From: an uncultured Opitutia bacterium
GTDB lineage: Bacteria > Verrucomicrobiota > Verrucomicrobiia > Opitutales > UBA953
DNA length: 14,452 nucleotides
Direction of reading: 5' to 3'
Assembly: GCA_903829855.1 (NCBI GenBank)
Contig: CAIKRN010000088.1
Location: 1 to 14,452, forward strand
Program-made: the position numbers and the translations under genes
Notes under the pieces: generated by a model
Databases searched by the model: none
Told to the model about the DNA's origin: nothing
The model's input: the letters and a program-made list of their open reading frames with translations, nothing else
Shown: positions 1 to 7,123 of the stretch, piece after piece
How positions within the stretch are numbered: position 1 is the first letter of the stretch
Layout: the number at the start of each line of letters is the position of its first letter

Positions 1-1
1 C

Positions 2-1129
2 TGCTTCGTGGTCGCAACCAAAGAAGTCGAGCTGGCCATCACGCGGACCGGCGGGCACATGGCGCCGGTGACGTTTTTCCGCGATTCGGAAAAGCCCGTG
101 AAGCCCTACTACGTCAGCCCTTGGCAGGACGAAACCCCTTCGGCCATGCCAGCCCCAGTACTGATCTCCTTGCGCGGGGATTTCTTCTGCGTGCCTTTCG
201 GTGGAAACAACGAAGCGGTCGCGGGCGAAAAGCATCCGCCGCACGGCGAGATTGTCGGTGACGCTTGGCATCACGTGGGCACCAAGAAGACCGGCGATAT
301 CACGACACTCACGCTGGGCATTGAAACCAAAGTCCGGAAGGGACGCCTGACCAAAGAGCTCTCGCTCGTCGACGGTCAGAATACGATATACTCCCGAGAC
401 CTCATCGAGGGCTTCGCGGGACAAGCACCGCTCGGCCACCACGCGACCCTTGCGATGCCGGAGAAAGAGGGGGCCGTCCGTATTGCCACCAGTGCATTCC
501 GCTTCGGCATGACGAATCCCGGGCTCTTCAGCGAACCGAAACATCGCGAGTACCAAGCCTTGCAGCCCGGCGCCAAATGGACCGACCTCGCCAAAGTACC
601 TTCCGCCTGGAAAGACGCCCCGGACGCTGACCTCACCCGCCTCCCCGGCACCTACGGCTACGCCGACCTTGTGCAGGTCGTTCACGAGCCTTGGGCGAAG
701 ACGCACACCCCTGCATGGACGACGGCCACTTACGCCGAGGCTGGCTACGTGTGGTTCTCTCTGAAAGATCAAGACGTGCTCAACAGCGCAGTCTTCTGGA
801 TGGAATTCCACGGCCGCCACGGCCACCCGTGGAACGGACGTAATAACTGCCTCGGCCTCGAAGACGTCACCGCCTTTTTCGCCGATGGCCTCCTGCCCTC
901 GATGAAAGAGAACGCCCTCACGAAAGAAGGCGTCGCAACCACCGTCGCGCTGAGTGCCGCCAAACCGACCGCGGTAAACTACATTCAGGGCGTCATTAAG
1001 ATTCCCGCCGGGTTTGAAAACGTGAAGACCCTTGAATTCGCCCCCGGACAGGTGACGTTCATTTCGACCACCGGCCAGCGTGTGACGAGCCCCGTCCGCC
1101 ATGAATTCCTGAAGACTGGACAACTCTGA
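2..1129 (+). CDS. Galactose mutarotase-like protein, 5' partial
   Basis: The reading frame is open from the first bases of the window, so the true start lies upstream; the GTG at position 8 is only the first possible start inside the window. About 373 residues are visible from there. The protein has the look of the aldose-epimerase/galactose-mutarotase beta-sandwich family. It shows a PPHGE motif near residue 77, a second His-rich stretch GHHATLAMP near 143, and a C-terminal HPWNGRNNCLGLEDV block near 273 whose Glu sits where mutarotases carry their catalytic base. Such proteins interconvert sugar anomers. No signal peptide can be judged because the N terminus is missing. It sits 28 bases upstream of the sugar-binding lipoprotein gene, and the shared strand and spacing suggest one operon. 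The fold assignment is by motif appearance only; the substrate is unknown. Confidence 0.6.
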   Translation, partial: CFVVATKEVELAITRTGGHMAPVTFFRDSEKPVKPYYVSPWQDETPSAMPAPVLISLRGDFFCVPFGGNNEAVAGEKHPPHGEIVGDAWHHVGTKKTGDITTLTLGIETKVRKGRLTKELSLVDGQNTIYSRDLIEGFAGQAPLGHHATLAMPEKEGAVRIATSAFRFGMTNPGLFSEPKHREYQALQPGAKWTDLAKVPSAWKDAPDADLTRLPGTYGYADLVQVVHEPWAKTHTPAWTTATYAEAGYVWFSLKDQDVLNSAVFWMEFHGRHGHPWNGRNNCLGLEDVTAFFADGLLPSMKENALTKEGVATTVALSAAKPTAVNYIQGVIKIPAGFENVKTLEFAPGQVTFISTTGQRVTSPVRHEFLKTGQL

Positions 1130-1157
1130 CCCCACCCCGACAATCCCCCCTACCCCC

Positions 1158-2114
1158 ATGATTCGCTCCATCCTTACGGTGCTTACCTGCGCCATCGTGC
1201 TGCTTGCCGGCTGCGGCAAGCCCGCCAGCTCCGAGACCAAATCCAAAGGCACCATCGGCGTCTCGCTGCTCACGCTCGATAACCCATTTTTCAAAGTCAT
1301 CGGCGATAACATCATCGCCGAAGGCAAGCGCCGCGGCTATGAGGTCATCGTCGTCAGCGCCGACAAGGACGTGGCCAAACAAGGCAACCAAATCAAGGAC
1401 TTCATCGTCAAGAAGGTGAGCGCCATCGTGCTCAGCCCTTGCGAATCTCGTTCAATCGTCCCCGTCATCCAAGAAGCTAACGCTGCGGGGATCCCGGTCT
1501 TCACCGTAGACATTCCGTGCAATGAGCCCGGAGTGAAGATTGTGACGCAGATTGCGACGGATAATCTCGCGGGCGGCAAGGAAGCCGGCGTGGCGATGAT
1601 TGAAGCGCTCGGCCAGGCCGGCGGTAAGGTCGCCGTCCTCCATTTCAAACAGGCCGAATCGTGCCGCCTGCGCGTGAAAGGCTTCTACGAGGTGATCAAC
1701 GCTCACAACGCCAGCGGCAAGGCGAAGATCCAAGTCGTGGCTGAACTGGAAAATGGCGCCGGCAAGGACGTTGGCTACAAGGCGGCCGAAGATGCGTTGC
1801 AAGCGAACCCTGACCTCCGCGGCTTCTTCGCGGATTGCGATCCCGCAGCGCTCGGTGCCCGTGGGGCACTCGAAAAAGCGGGCAAGACCCAGCAGGTCGT
1901 GATTATCGGGTTCGACGGACAACCTGAAGCCAAGCAGGCCATCAAGGACGGAAAGATTTACGCCGACCCGGTGCAGTTCCCCGACAAGATGGGCATCCAG
2001 ATTGTCGATGCGATCATCCGGCACTCCAAAGGCGAAACCCTCCCGGCGCAGATGCTCATCCCCACCAGCCTTTACCGTAAGGCGGACGGCTTGAAGGATT
2101 CCGAACTGAAATAA
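1158..2114 (+). CDS. Sugar ABC transporter periplasmic-binding lipoprotein (RbsB-like)
   Basis: This 318-residue protein is a type I periplasmic binding protein of the ribose/galactose class. It starts with a lipoprotein signal peptide with lipobox LAGC and Cys19 as the expected lipid-modified residue. The DNPFF motif (41-45), the VD at 117-118, R170/R172, the GFDG motif (251-254) and Q273 match positions that bind sugar in E. coli RbsB. However, the RbsB residue Asn190 is replaced by Cys227 (FADCD), the Asn64 region reads SPCES, and the Arg after the conserved Asp is Ile119. The ligand is therefore probably a sugar or cyclic polyol other than ribose. It lies upstream of the ATPase and permease genes that would complete the importer. 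The start at 1158 puts the signal peptide exactly at the N terminus. Confidence 0.9.
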   Translation: MIRSILTVLTCAIVLLAGCGKPASSETKSKGTIGVSLLTLDNPFFKVIGDNIIAEGKRRGYEVIVVSADKDVAKQGNQIKDFIVKKVSAIVLSPCESRSIVPVIQEANAAGIPVFTVDIPCNEPGVKIVTQIATDNLAGGKEAGVAMIEALGQAGGKVAVLHFKQAESCRLRVKGFYEVINAHNASGKAKIQVVAELENGAGKDVGYKAAEDALQANPDLRGFFADCDPAALGARGALEKAGKTQQVVIIGFDGQPEAKQAIKDGKIYADPVQFPDKMGIQIVDAIIRHSKGETLPAQMLIPTSLYRKADGLKDSELK

Positions 2115-2138
2115 CCTGCTGAGCCGCGAACCGGGCCA

Positions 2139-2156
2139 GCGTAACCTGGGTTACGC
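2139..2156. promoter_or_regulatory. 18-base inverted repeat, possible operator or processing hairpin
   Basis: The sequence GCGTAACC-TG-GGTTACGC is a perfect inverted repeat with 8-base arms and a 2-base centre. It sits in the 91-base spacer between the binding-protein gene and the AroE-like gene. No T-tract follows, so it is not a standard intrinsic terminator. The GTAACC/GGTTAC half-sites resemble LacI- or GntR-type operators in general form. A hairpin that separates binding-protein expression from the rest of the operon is the other reading. Confidence 0.5.
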
Positions 2157-2186
2157 CTACCCTCCCCCTCGGCTTATCCATAAACT

Positions 2187-2192
2187 TAAAAT
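2187..2192 (+). promoter_or_regulatory. Possible -10 element upstream of the AroE-like gene
   Basis: TAAAAT matches five of six bases of the sigma-70 -10 consensus and lies in an unusually AT-rich patch (about 2180-2200) just before the start codon at 2206. No -35 match is seen at the usual distance. If used, the promoter would depend on an activator, possibly one binding the inverted repeat at 2139-2156. Confidence 0.25.
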
Positions 2193-2205
2193 ACTTAATC
2201 TTCCC

Positions 2206-3057
2206 ATGGCTTCACAGAATTTTCTCCACGAACTCGTCGGCTCCATGTCGCAGGGTGCCGCCGGCAATCCCACGGTCGCGATGGTCGAGGCCGCCTTCGC
2301 CCATCACGGCCTGCACTGGCGCTACGTCAACATGGAGGTCACACCAGACGACCTGGGTGCCGCCGTACGTGGCGCCAAAGCGATGGGCTACCGGGGCTTC
2401 AATTGCAGCCTTCCCCATAAGGTCACCGTCATTCCCCACCTCGACGGCCTCGGCGAATCCGCTGCCGTCATGGGTGCGGTTAATTGCGTAGTCCGCCGCG
2501 GCGACAAGCTCATCGGCGAAAATACCGACGGGAAAGGCTTCCTGAAATCGCTGGAAACCGCGGTTAACCCCAAAGGGAAGTCCGTTGTCCTCTTCGGCGC
2601 GGGCGGCGCCTCCCGCGCCATTGCGGTCGAACTCGGTCTCGTCGGCACCAAGCGGATTACCATCGTCAATCGCTCGGAGGCCCGCGGGGCCGAACTGGTC
2701 ACGCTCCTGCGTGAGAAACTTAAAATCGACGCCCATCTTGTCGTCTGGAAAGGCGATTACACGGTACCCGCCGAAACGGATATCGTCATCAACGGTACTT
2801 CCATCGGCCTCTACGACCCCGCCGCGCGTCTGGAGCTCGACTTGAATTCGCTCCAGCCAAACATGGTCGTGGCCGATGTGGTCTTCAATCCCGTGCGGAC
2901 GCGTTTCCTGAACGATGCTGAAGCTCGCGGCTGTCGGGCCATCGACGGCCTCGGTATGCTGGTCAACCAAGGCATCGTCGGCGTGCAGTACTGGACCGGC
3001 CTCACCCCTGACGCCGCGGTGATGCGCCGGGCACTCGAGTCGGTCATGGGGATATGA
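2206..3057 (+). CDS. Shikimate dehydrogenase-like NAD(P)-dependent oxidoreductase
   Basis: The 283-residue protein matches AroE from end to end in length and motif order. It has the catalytic Lys72 (SLPHK), Asp108 in ENTDG, the nucleotide-binding loop GAGGASRA (131-138), NRS (155-157, an NADP-type motif), INGTS (195-199) and the C-terminal GLGMLVNQG with Gln255. The odd part is the N-terminal substrate loop. The canonical HSxSP motif, whose two serines hold the carboxylate of shikimate, aligns with AAGNP (18-22), so both serines are replaced by Ala19 and Asn21. The gene sits inside a sugar ABC operon, not an aromatic-biosynthesis cluster, and its stop overlaps the ATPase start in an ATGA. A dehydrogenase acting on the imported sugar or polyol is more likely than biosynthetic AroE. 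The family call is firm; the reaction is inferred. Confidence 0.85.
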   Translation: MASQNFLHELVGSMSQGAAGNPTVAMVEAAFAHHGLHWRYVNMEVTPDDLGAAVRGAKAMGYRGFNCSLPHKVTVIPHLDGLGESAAVMGAVNCVVRRGDKLIGENTDGKGFLKSLETAVNPKGKSVVLFGAGGASRAIAVELGLVGTKRITIVNRSEARGAELVTLLREKLKIDAHLVVWKGDYTVPAETDIVINGTSIGLYDPAARLELDLNSLQPNMVVADVVFNPVRTRFLNDAEARGCRAIDGLGMLVNQGIVGVQYWTGLTPDAAVMRRALESVMGI

Positions 3058-4544
3058 GTGAAGCCGTGCCACTCCTCGCGATGCGGGGCATCGTGAAGTC
3101 GTTCCCCGGTGTGAAGGCATTACGCGGGGTGGACCTCACCTTGGGCACGGGTGAAGTGGTCGCACTCCTGGGCGAAAATGGGGCAGGCAAAAGCACGCTC
3201 ATGAAAGTACTCGGAGGGGCCCACCAGGCAGACGAAGGCACGATCACTATTGATGGTCAGGTGACACCTTTTTACTCCCCACAGGATTCACGTCGGGCGG
3301 GCGTGGCGGTCATCTATCAGGAATTCAACTTAGTCCCGGGCCTCACGGCTACCGAAAATATCTTTCTCGGGCAAGAGGTAACCAGGGCGGGCTTCGTCGC
3401 GCAGGCGCAAGAACGTGAACGTGCCACCGCCCTCTTCCAACGGCTGGGGGTGGAGATCGACCTCGACCTCCCCTGCCGGCGACTCACCACGGCTCAGCAA
3501 CAGCTGGTCGAAATCGCCAAGGCTCTCGCCTTTGATGCCCGTATCATTGTGATGGACGAGCCTAGTGCCGCCCTCACTTCCCATGAAGTAGAACGCCTCT
3601 TCGTCATCATCCGCGAGTTGAAGCGCCAAGGTATCGGCATCATCTACGTCAGCCATCGACTGGACGAAATCTTCGCCATCACCGACCGCGTGGTCGTCTT
3701 GCGCGACGGCATCAACGTCGGCGAGCGCCCGACCAACCAGATCACCCGTAACGAGATGATCGAGATGATGGTCGGCCGCGAACTGAAGGATGAATTCCCC
3801 TCCCGGGCCTCGGCCGTCGGCCCACCTCGACTGGAAGTCTCCCACTTGACACGTGGTCGCGCCGTGCAGGACGTCTCCTTCACCGTCCATCGCGGTGAAA
3901 TTCTGGCTCTCACGGGCCTCGTCGGCGCCGGTCGCACGGAAACAGTCCGGCTCATCTTTGGGGCTGATCGACGTGAATCGGGTGAAATTCGCCTCGATGG
4001 CAAACTGCTCGCGATTAATTCCCCTCGAGACGCCATCCAAGCTGGCCTTGGATTACTGACCGAAGACCGCAAATTACAAGGACTCGTCCTGGGGCATTCC
4101 GTCCGCGAGAACTTTGGCCTGCCTAACCTCGAACGCCTCTCCCACCGAGGCTTCGTGCAACTGACGCAGGAGCGCAAGGAATTCGCCGGCTATGTCGAAC
4201 AGCTCACAATCAAGGTATCGGACCAGGAACAACGTGCGGGGAATCTTTCCGGCGGAAACCAGCAGAAGGTCGTGCTGGCCAAATGGCTGGCCCGTAACTC
4301 CGAAGTCTTGATCTTCGACGAACCCACGCGCGGCATCGATGTCGGGGCGAAGTTTGAAATCTACTTGCTGATGAACGCCCTCGTGGCGGCGGGTAAATCT
4401 ATCGTAATGATTAGCTCCGAACTCCCCGAAGTGCTCGGCATGGCCGACCGCATCCTAGTTATGCACGAAGGCCGCGTAACGGGCGAAATCACTGACGCCC
4501 GCCACGCCACCCAGGAACAAGTCATGTCCCTCGCCCACGCCTAA
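3054..4544 (+). CDS. Sugar ABC transporter ATP-binding protein, two NBDs (RbsA/MglA type)
   Basis: This 496-residue protein has two fused ATPase domains and has the usual length for the RbsA/MglA/XylG family. Domain 1 has Walker A GENGAGKST (40-48), a degenerate signature LTTAQQQ (144-150) and Walker B with MDEPSAAL (167-174). Domain 2 has the degenerate Walker A GLVGAGRTE (288-296) that is normal for the second half of this family, an intact signature NLSGGNQQ (397-404) and Walker B with FDEPTRG (421-427). It energises import on the cytoplasmic side of the membrane. The start codon overlaps the stop of the AroE-like gene by 4 bases (ATGA), which suggests translational coupling. The permease gene starts 13 bases after its stop. 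Confidence 0.95.
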   Translation: MSEAVPLLAMRGIVKSFPGVKALRGVDLTLGTGEVVALLGENGAGKSTLMKVLGGAHQADEGTITIDGQVTPFYSPQDSRRAGVAVIYQEFNLVPGLTATENIFLGQEVTRAGFVAQAQERERATALFQRLGVEIDLDLPCRRLTTAQQQLVEIAKALAFDARIIVMDEPSAALTSHEVERLFVIIRELKRQGIGIIYVSHRLDEIFAITDRVVVLRDGINVGERPTNQITRNEMIEMMVGRELKDEFPSRASAVGPPRLEVSHLTRGRAVQDVSFTVHRGEILALTGLVGAGRTETVRLIFGADRRESGEIRLDGKLLAINSPRDAIQAGLGLLTEDRKLQGLVLGHSVRENFGLPNLERLSHRGFVQLTQERKEFAGYVEQLTIKVSDQEQRAGNLSGGNQQKVVLAKWLARNSEVLIFDEPTRGIDVGAKFEIYLLMNALVAAGKSIVMISSELPEVLGMADRILVMHEGRVTGEITDARHATQEQVMSLAHA

Positions 4545-4557
4545 GCTTTTTGACCTT

Positions 4558-5874
4558 ATGAAACTCACCCGCCTTCTCACCGACTACGGCATGCTCATTG
4601 TGCTCGGTCTCCTGTGCGCCTTTTTCAGCGTAACGACCTACAGCGACCAGACGCCTAAAGGTGCGGCCGCTGCCAAACAGGTCGCTGACAGCATCGTTCA
4701 GCAATTAGGTCCGCAAGCCCGCGTGCTCATCGTCGCCAGCGAACAACCCGACGACGAAGCTTTTGTAGCAGGCATGACGAACGGCCTGAACGCCGCCGGC
4801 GCCCGCATCGTCGCCACTGTAAAAGGCGGACCTAAGGAGGCCCGCGATGCCCTAGTTAAAATCACCACCGACGGTGGCAAGGTCGACGCCATCGCTTGCA
4901 CGCAGGTCACGGGGGCTTGGCTCGTCTTTGCCGATTTAAAGACCGACTTCCCGGCACTGGGAAATCCGCGTGTCATCCTGCCGCCCAGCTATCGCTGGCC
5001 GAATTTCCTCAAGTCCGAGAACTTGATGAACATCGCGAACCAAATCGCCGTGATCGCCATTGTCGCCATCGGGATGACGATGGTCATCATCACCGGCGGC
5101 ATCGACCTATCGGTTGGCAGCCTTCTGGCACTGTCGGCGGTGCTCGCCACGAGATTCATCCGAGACTATGCGGGCGGGCTGGAAGCCTCCCTCGGAGGAA
5201 TGCTACTTGCCTGTATCGCAGCCATCATCGCCTGCGGGCTCGTGGGGGCGTTTTCGGGCGCCATGATTACCCGGTTCACCATCCCGCCCTTCATCGTCAC
5301 CCTGGCCATGATGCTCGTCGGGAGCGGCCTAGCCTACACCCTCGCCAAGGGTGAAGCCATTTATCAAATCCCGGACTCCTTCGTCTGGCTTGGTCGAGGC
5401 GCGGACATATTCAGCCTACCTAATGCGGTCGTCCTCATGATTGTACTCTACGCTCTGGCCCACGTGCTTATGTCGCGGACCAAGCTAGGGCGCTACCTTT
5501 ACGCGGTCGGCGGCAACAGCGAGTCCGCCCGACTTTCGGGCGTCCCCGTGAAGCGCGTGCTCATGTTTGCTTACATCGCCAGTGGCCTGCTCGCCGGACT
5601 CGGCGGGGTCATCATGGCCTCGCAACTTAAGAGTGGCTCGGCGACCTACGGTAACATGTATGAACTCTTCGTCATCGCCGCCGTCGTGGTGGGCGGCACG
5701 AGCCTCAGTGGCGGCGAAGGCAAGATGATCGGCACCCTAACGGGGGCCTTCACCATTGCAGTGATTCAAAATGGCATGAACCTCACCAACGTCGAGAGTT
5801 ACACCCAGAAGGTAGTCCTCGGTCTCGTGATCCTCGGTGCGGTGTTGCTCGATAAAATCCGCCAAACCCGCTGA
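4558..5874 (+). CDS. Sugar ABC transporter permease (RbsC type) with extra N-terminal domain
   Basis: The C-terminal part, from about residue 155 to 438, is a typical RbsC-family permease. It has several hydrophobic helices, the GGIDLSVGS signature (180-188) and the cytoplasmic loop LGRYLYAVGGNSESARLSGV that contacts the ATPase. The protein is 438 residues, against about 320 for E. coli RbsC. The surplus lies between the first membrane segment (about 11-28) and the next (about 158-178). Residues 30-147 form a soluble stretch with alternating strands and helices (RVLIVASEQ, the helix after FVAGMTNGL, ARIVATV, VDAIAC) that resembles one lobe of a periplasmic binding protein. Reading through this stretch shows no frame break, so it is a real insertion and not a fused neighbour. 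Operon context fixes the transporter role; the function of the insert is unknown. Confidence 0.92.
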   Translation: MKLTRLLTDYGMLIVLGLLCAFFSVTTYSDQTPKGAAAAKQVADSIVQQLGPQARVLIVASEQPDDEAFVAGMTNGLNAAGARIVATVKGGPKEARDALVKITTDGGKVDAIACTQVTGAWLVFADLKTDFPALGNPRVILPPSYRWPNFLKSENLMNIANQIAVIAIVAIGMTMVIITGGIDLSVGSLLALSAVLATRFIRDYAGGLEASLGGMLLACIAAIIACGLVGAFSGAMITRFTIPPFIVTLAMMLVGSGLAYTLAKGEAIYQIPDSFVWLGRGADIFSLPNAVVLMIVLYALAHVLMSRTKLGRYLYAVGGNSESARLSGVPVKRVLMFAYIASGLLAGLGGVIMASQLKSGSATYGNMYELFVIAAVVVGGTSLSGGEGKMIGTLTGAFTIAVIQNGMNLTNVESYTQKVVLGLVILGAVLLDKIRQTR

Positions 5875-5941
5875 CGGCATTCCACGCCCGCAGCCAAGAA
5901 GTAAGGGCGCCGCAGGCGACGGGGATCTGCTGGCATAAACG

Positions 5942-5976
5942 AAGAACAAGGAACCAAGAACAACTAACCCTTAACC
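5942..5976. repeat. Heptamer-periodic tract, five degenerate units
   Basis: Five consecutive 7-base units share AAC at the same internal position: AAGAACA, AGGAACC, AAGAACA, ACTAACC and CTTAACC. The tract lies in the 193-base spacer between the permease and ThuA-like genes. No convincing terminator or promoter was seen in that spacer. Confidence 0.55.
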
Positions 5977-6019
5977 ATTCCCTCATCTCCCCTCATTTAT
6001 CTTTTCTTTCAAAGTATCG

Positions 6020-6061
6020 TCCATCCCCCATCCTTTATCCCTCTGCCATCTATCATCTTCC
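6020..6061. repeat. Pyrimidine-rich heptamer-periodic tract before the ThuA-like gene
   Basis: Six 7-base units can be laid out in register: TCCATCC, CCCATCC, TTTATCC, CTCTGCC, ATCTATC and ATCTTCC. The first three share ATCC at their ends, and the later ones are more degraded. The tract ends 6 bases before the start codon at 6068, so it occupies the place where a ribosome-binding site would be expected. Confidence 0.45.
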
Positions 6062-6067
6062 CACCCC

Positions 6068-6946
6068 ATGCGCCTTCTTCTCGCCCTCCTTCCGCTCTTT
6101 GCCATCGCGGCCGAGCCTAAGCCGATCCGCGTCCTCGTCTGGGACGAGCAACAGCCCCAACAGTCGGTGGGCTACGGGGATAAATTCCTCGGCGAGACGT
6201 TGGCGGGCGAACTCGCGAAGAACAAGGACCTTGCCGTGAAGTCCGCCCGCCTCGCTGATCCTGAGCAAGGCCTCAGCGATGCCGCACTCGATCAGGCGGA
6301 TGTACTGGTCTTCTGGAGCCACCGCAAGGTCAAGGAACAAGATGATGCCCGCGTCGAAGCGGTCGTACGTCGCGTGCAGGCCGGCAAACTGAACCTTATT
6401 GCCCTCCACTCCGCCCACTGGGCCAAGCCGTTCGTCCGCCTGATGCAGGAACGCTCGAAGGATGACGCCCTGAAACAGCTCTCCACCGAAGAACGCGCCG
6501 CGGCAAAATGGGTCTTCGTCAATGAAGCCCCTTACTACAAAGGCGTGAAAAATGGCGCTCCGCTGACGCCTAACGTGAAACGTGACGGAAATACCTACAC
6601 GCTCACCCTGCCCCAGTGCGTTTTCCCAGGCTATCGCGCCGACGCTAAACCCGGACACATGACGACCGTCTCCGCGAATCACCCGATTGCTGCGGGGCTA
6701 CCCGCGAAGTGGGACATCCCTCAGACGGAGATGTACAACGAGCCGTTCCATGTGCCCGCACCGGACGCTGTAGTTTTCGAAGAGCGCTGGGACAAAGGTG
6801 AATATTTCCGTAGCGGCATGGCCTGGCAGGTCGGCGCCGGCAAAGTCTTCTATTACCGCCCCGGGCACGAAACTTACCCAATCTATAAACAGGCGGAGAA
6901 TATCAAGGTCGTGGAAAACGCGGTTCGCTGGTCGGTGATGAGGTAG
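6068..6946 (+). CDS. Exported ThuA-like protein
   Basis: The 292-residue protein begins with a short hydrophobic signal peptide (MRLLLALLPLFAIAA, likely cut near Ala15). It then carries the ThuA/trehalose-utilisation fold, a class I glutamine-amidotransferase-like Rossmann domain. Visible family motifs are the strand ADVLVFWSH (77-85), LIALHSAHW (110-118), GHMTTVSANHPIAAGL (196-211), the EMYNEPFHV stretch (221-229) and the C-terminal GKVFYYRPGHETYP (258-271). ThuA proteins are linked to breakdown of trehalose and other disaccharides through 3-keto sugars, and exported versions are common in Planctomycetes and Verrucomicrobia. The start at 6068 is chosen because it opens the signal peptide. 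The stop codon is directly followed by a perfect hairpin. The exact substrate is unknown. Confidence 0.87.
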   Translation: MRLLLALLPLFAIAAEPKPIRVLVWDEQQPQQSVGYGDKFLGETLAGELAKNKDLAVKSARLADPEQGLSDAALDQADVLVFWSHRKVKEQDDARVEAVVRRVQAGKLNLIALHSAHWAKPFVRLMQERSKDDALKQLSTEERAAAKWVFVNEAPYYKGVKNGAPLTPNVKRDGNTYTLTLPQCVFPGYRADAKPGHMTTVSANHPIAAGLPAKWDIPQTEMYNEPFHVPAPDAVVFEERWDKGEYFRSGMAWQVGAGKVFYYRPGHETYPIYKQAENIKVVENAVRWSVMR

Positions 6947-6973
6947 GGCTGACCACCCTTGGTCAGCCGCAAT
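6946..6973. repeat. Hairpin repeat, copy A (left boundary of the DUF3800 segment)
   Basis: GGCTGACCA and TGGTCAGCC form a perfect 9-base stem around a CCCT loop (6947-6968), starting immediately after the ThuA stop codon. The 28-base stretch recurs at 7889-7916 in the same orientation with 25 of 28 bases identical. No T-tract follows, so it resembles a REP-type palindrome more than a terminator. Confidence 0.7.
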
Positions 6974-7063
6974 CCGGGCACACCTCTACGACGTTGTATC
7001 AGCCTAGGGGCTTTTTCAGGTTGCATCCCAATCACTCCGCATGAATATCAAGTTAGGTGTGTA

Positions 7064-7080
7064 GGCTGACTTGTTCAGCC
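7064..7080. repeat. Third hairpin of the GGCTGA/TCAGCC type
   Basis: GGCTGA and TCAGCC form a 6-base stem around CTTGT. The arms equal the outer part of the hairpins at 6947-6968 and 7890-7911, so this may be a shortened member of the same palindrome family. It is followed at once by the 10-base palindrome GAGATATCTC (7081-7090). Confidence 0.4.
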
Positions 7081-7096
7081 GAGATATCTCCATCAG

Positions 7097-7120
7097 GAGG
7101 GCGCGAAAGCGCCCTCTTTT
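7097..7120 (+). terminator. Intrinsic terminator, plus strand
   Basis: GAGGGCGC and GCGCCCTC form a perfect 8-base GC-rich stem around a GAAA tetraloop, followed by TTTT (7117-7120). The orientation stops transcription arriving from the ThuA side, directly before the 3' end of the convergent DUF3800 gene. On the minus strand no T-tract follows the stem, so it is less suited to end the DUF3800 transcript. Confidence 0.85.
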
Positions 7121-7123
7121 CGT

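Noticed and set aside
2212..3120. Minus-strand open frame of about 302 residues opposite the AroE-like gene
   Set aside because: It mirrors the real gene codon for codon, shows no recognisable motif, and would overlap both strong plus-strand genes.
3330..4177. Minus-strand open frames opposite the ATPase gene
   Set aside because: The plus strand here has all expected ABC ATPase motifs; the reverse frames are Asp/Gly- or Arg/Ser-rich shadows of GC-rich coding DNA.
4896..5354. 152-residue plus-strand frame inside the permease, possible frameshifted gene
   Set aside because: The permease frame is intact across the region with membrane helices; this frame is His/Arg-rich and shows no domain.
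7001..7016. Hairpin AGCC-TAGG-GGCT followed by five T, possible terminator
   Set aside because: A 4-base stem is too weak; the terminator at 7097-7120 is far stronger.
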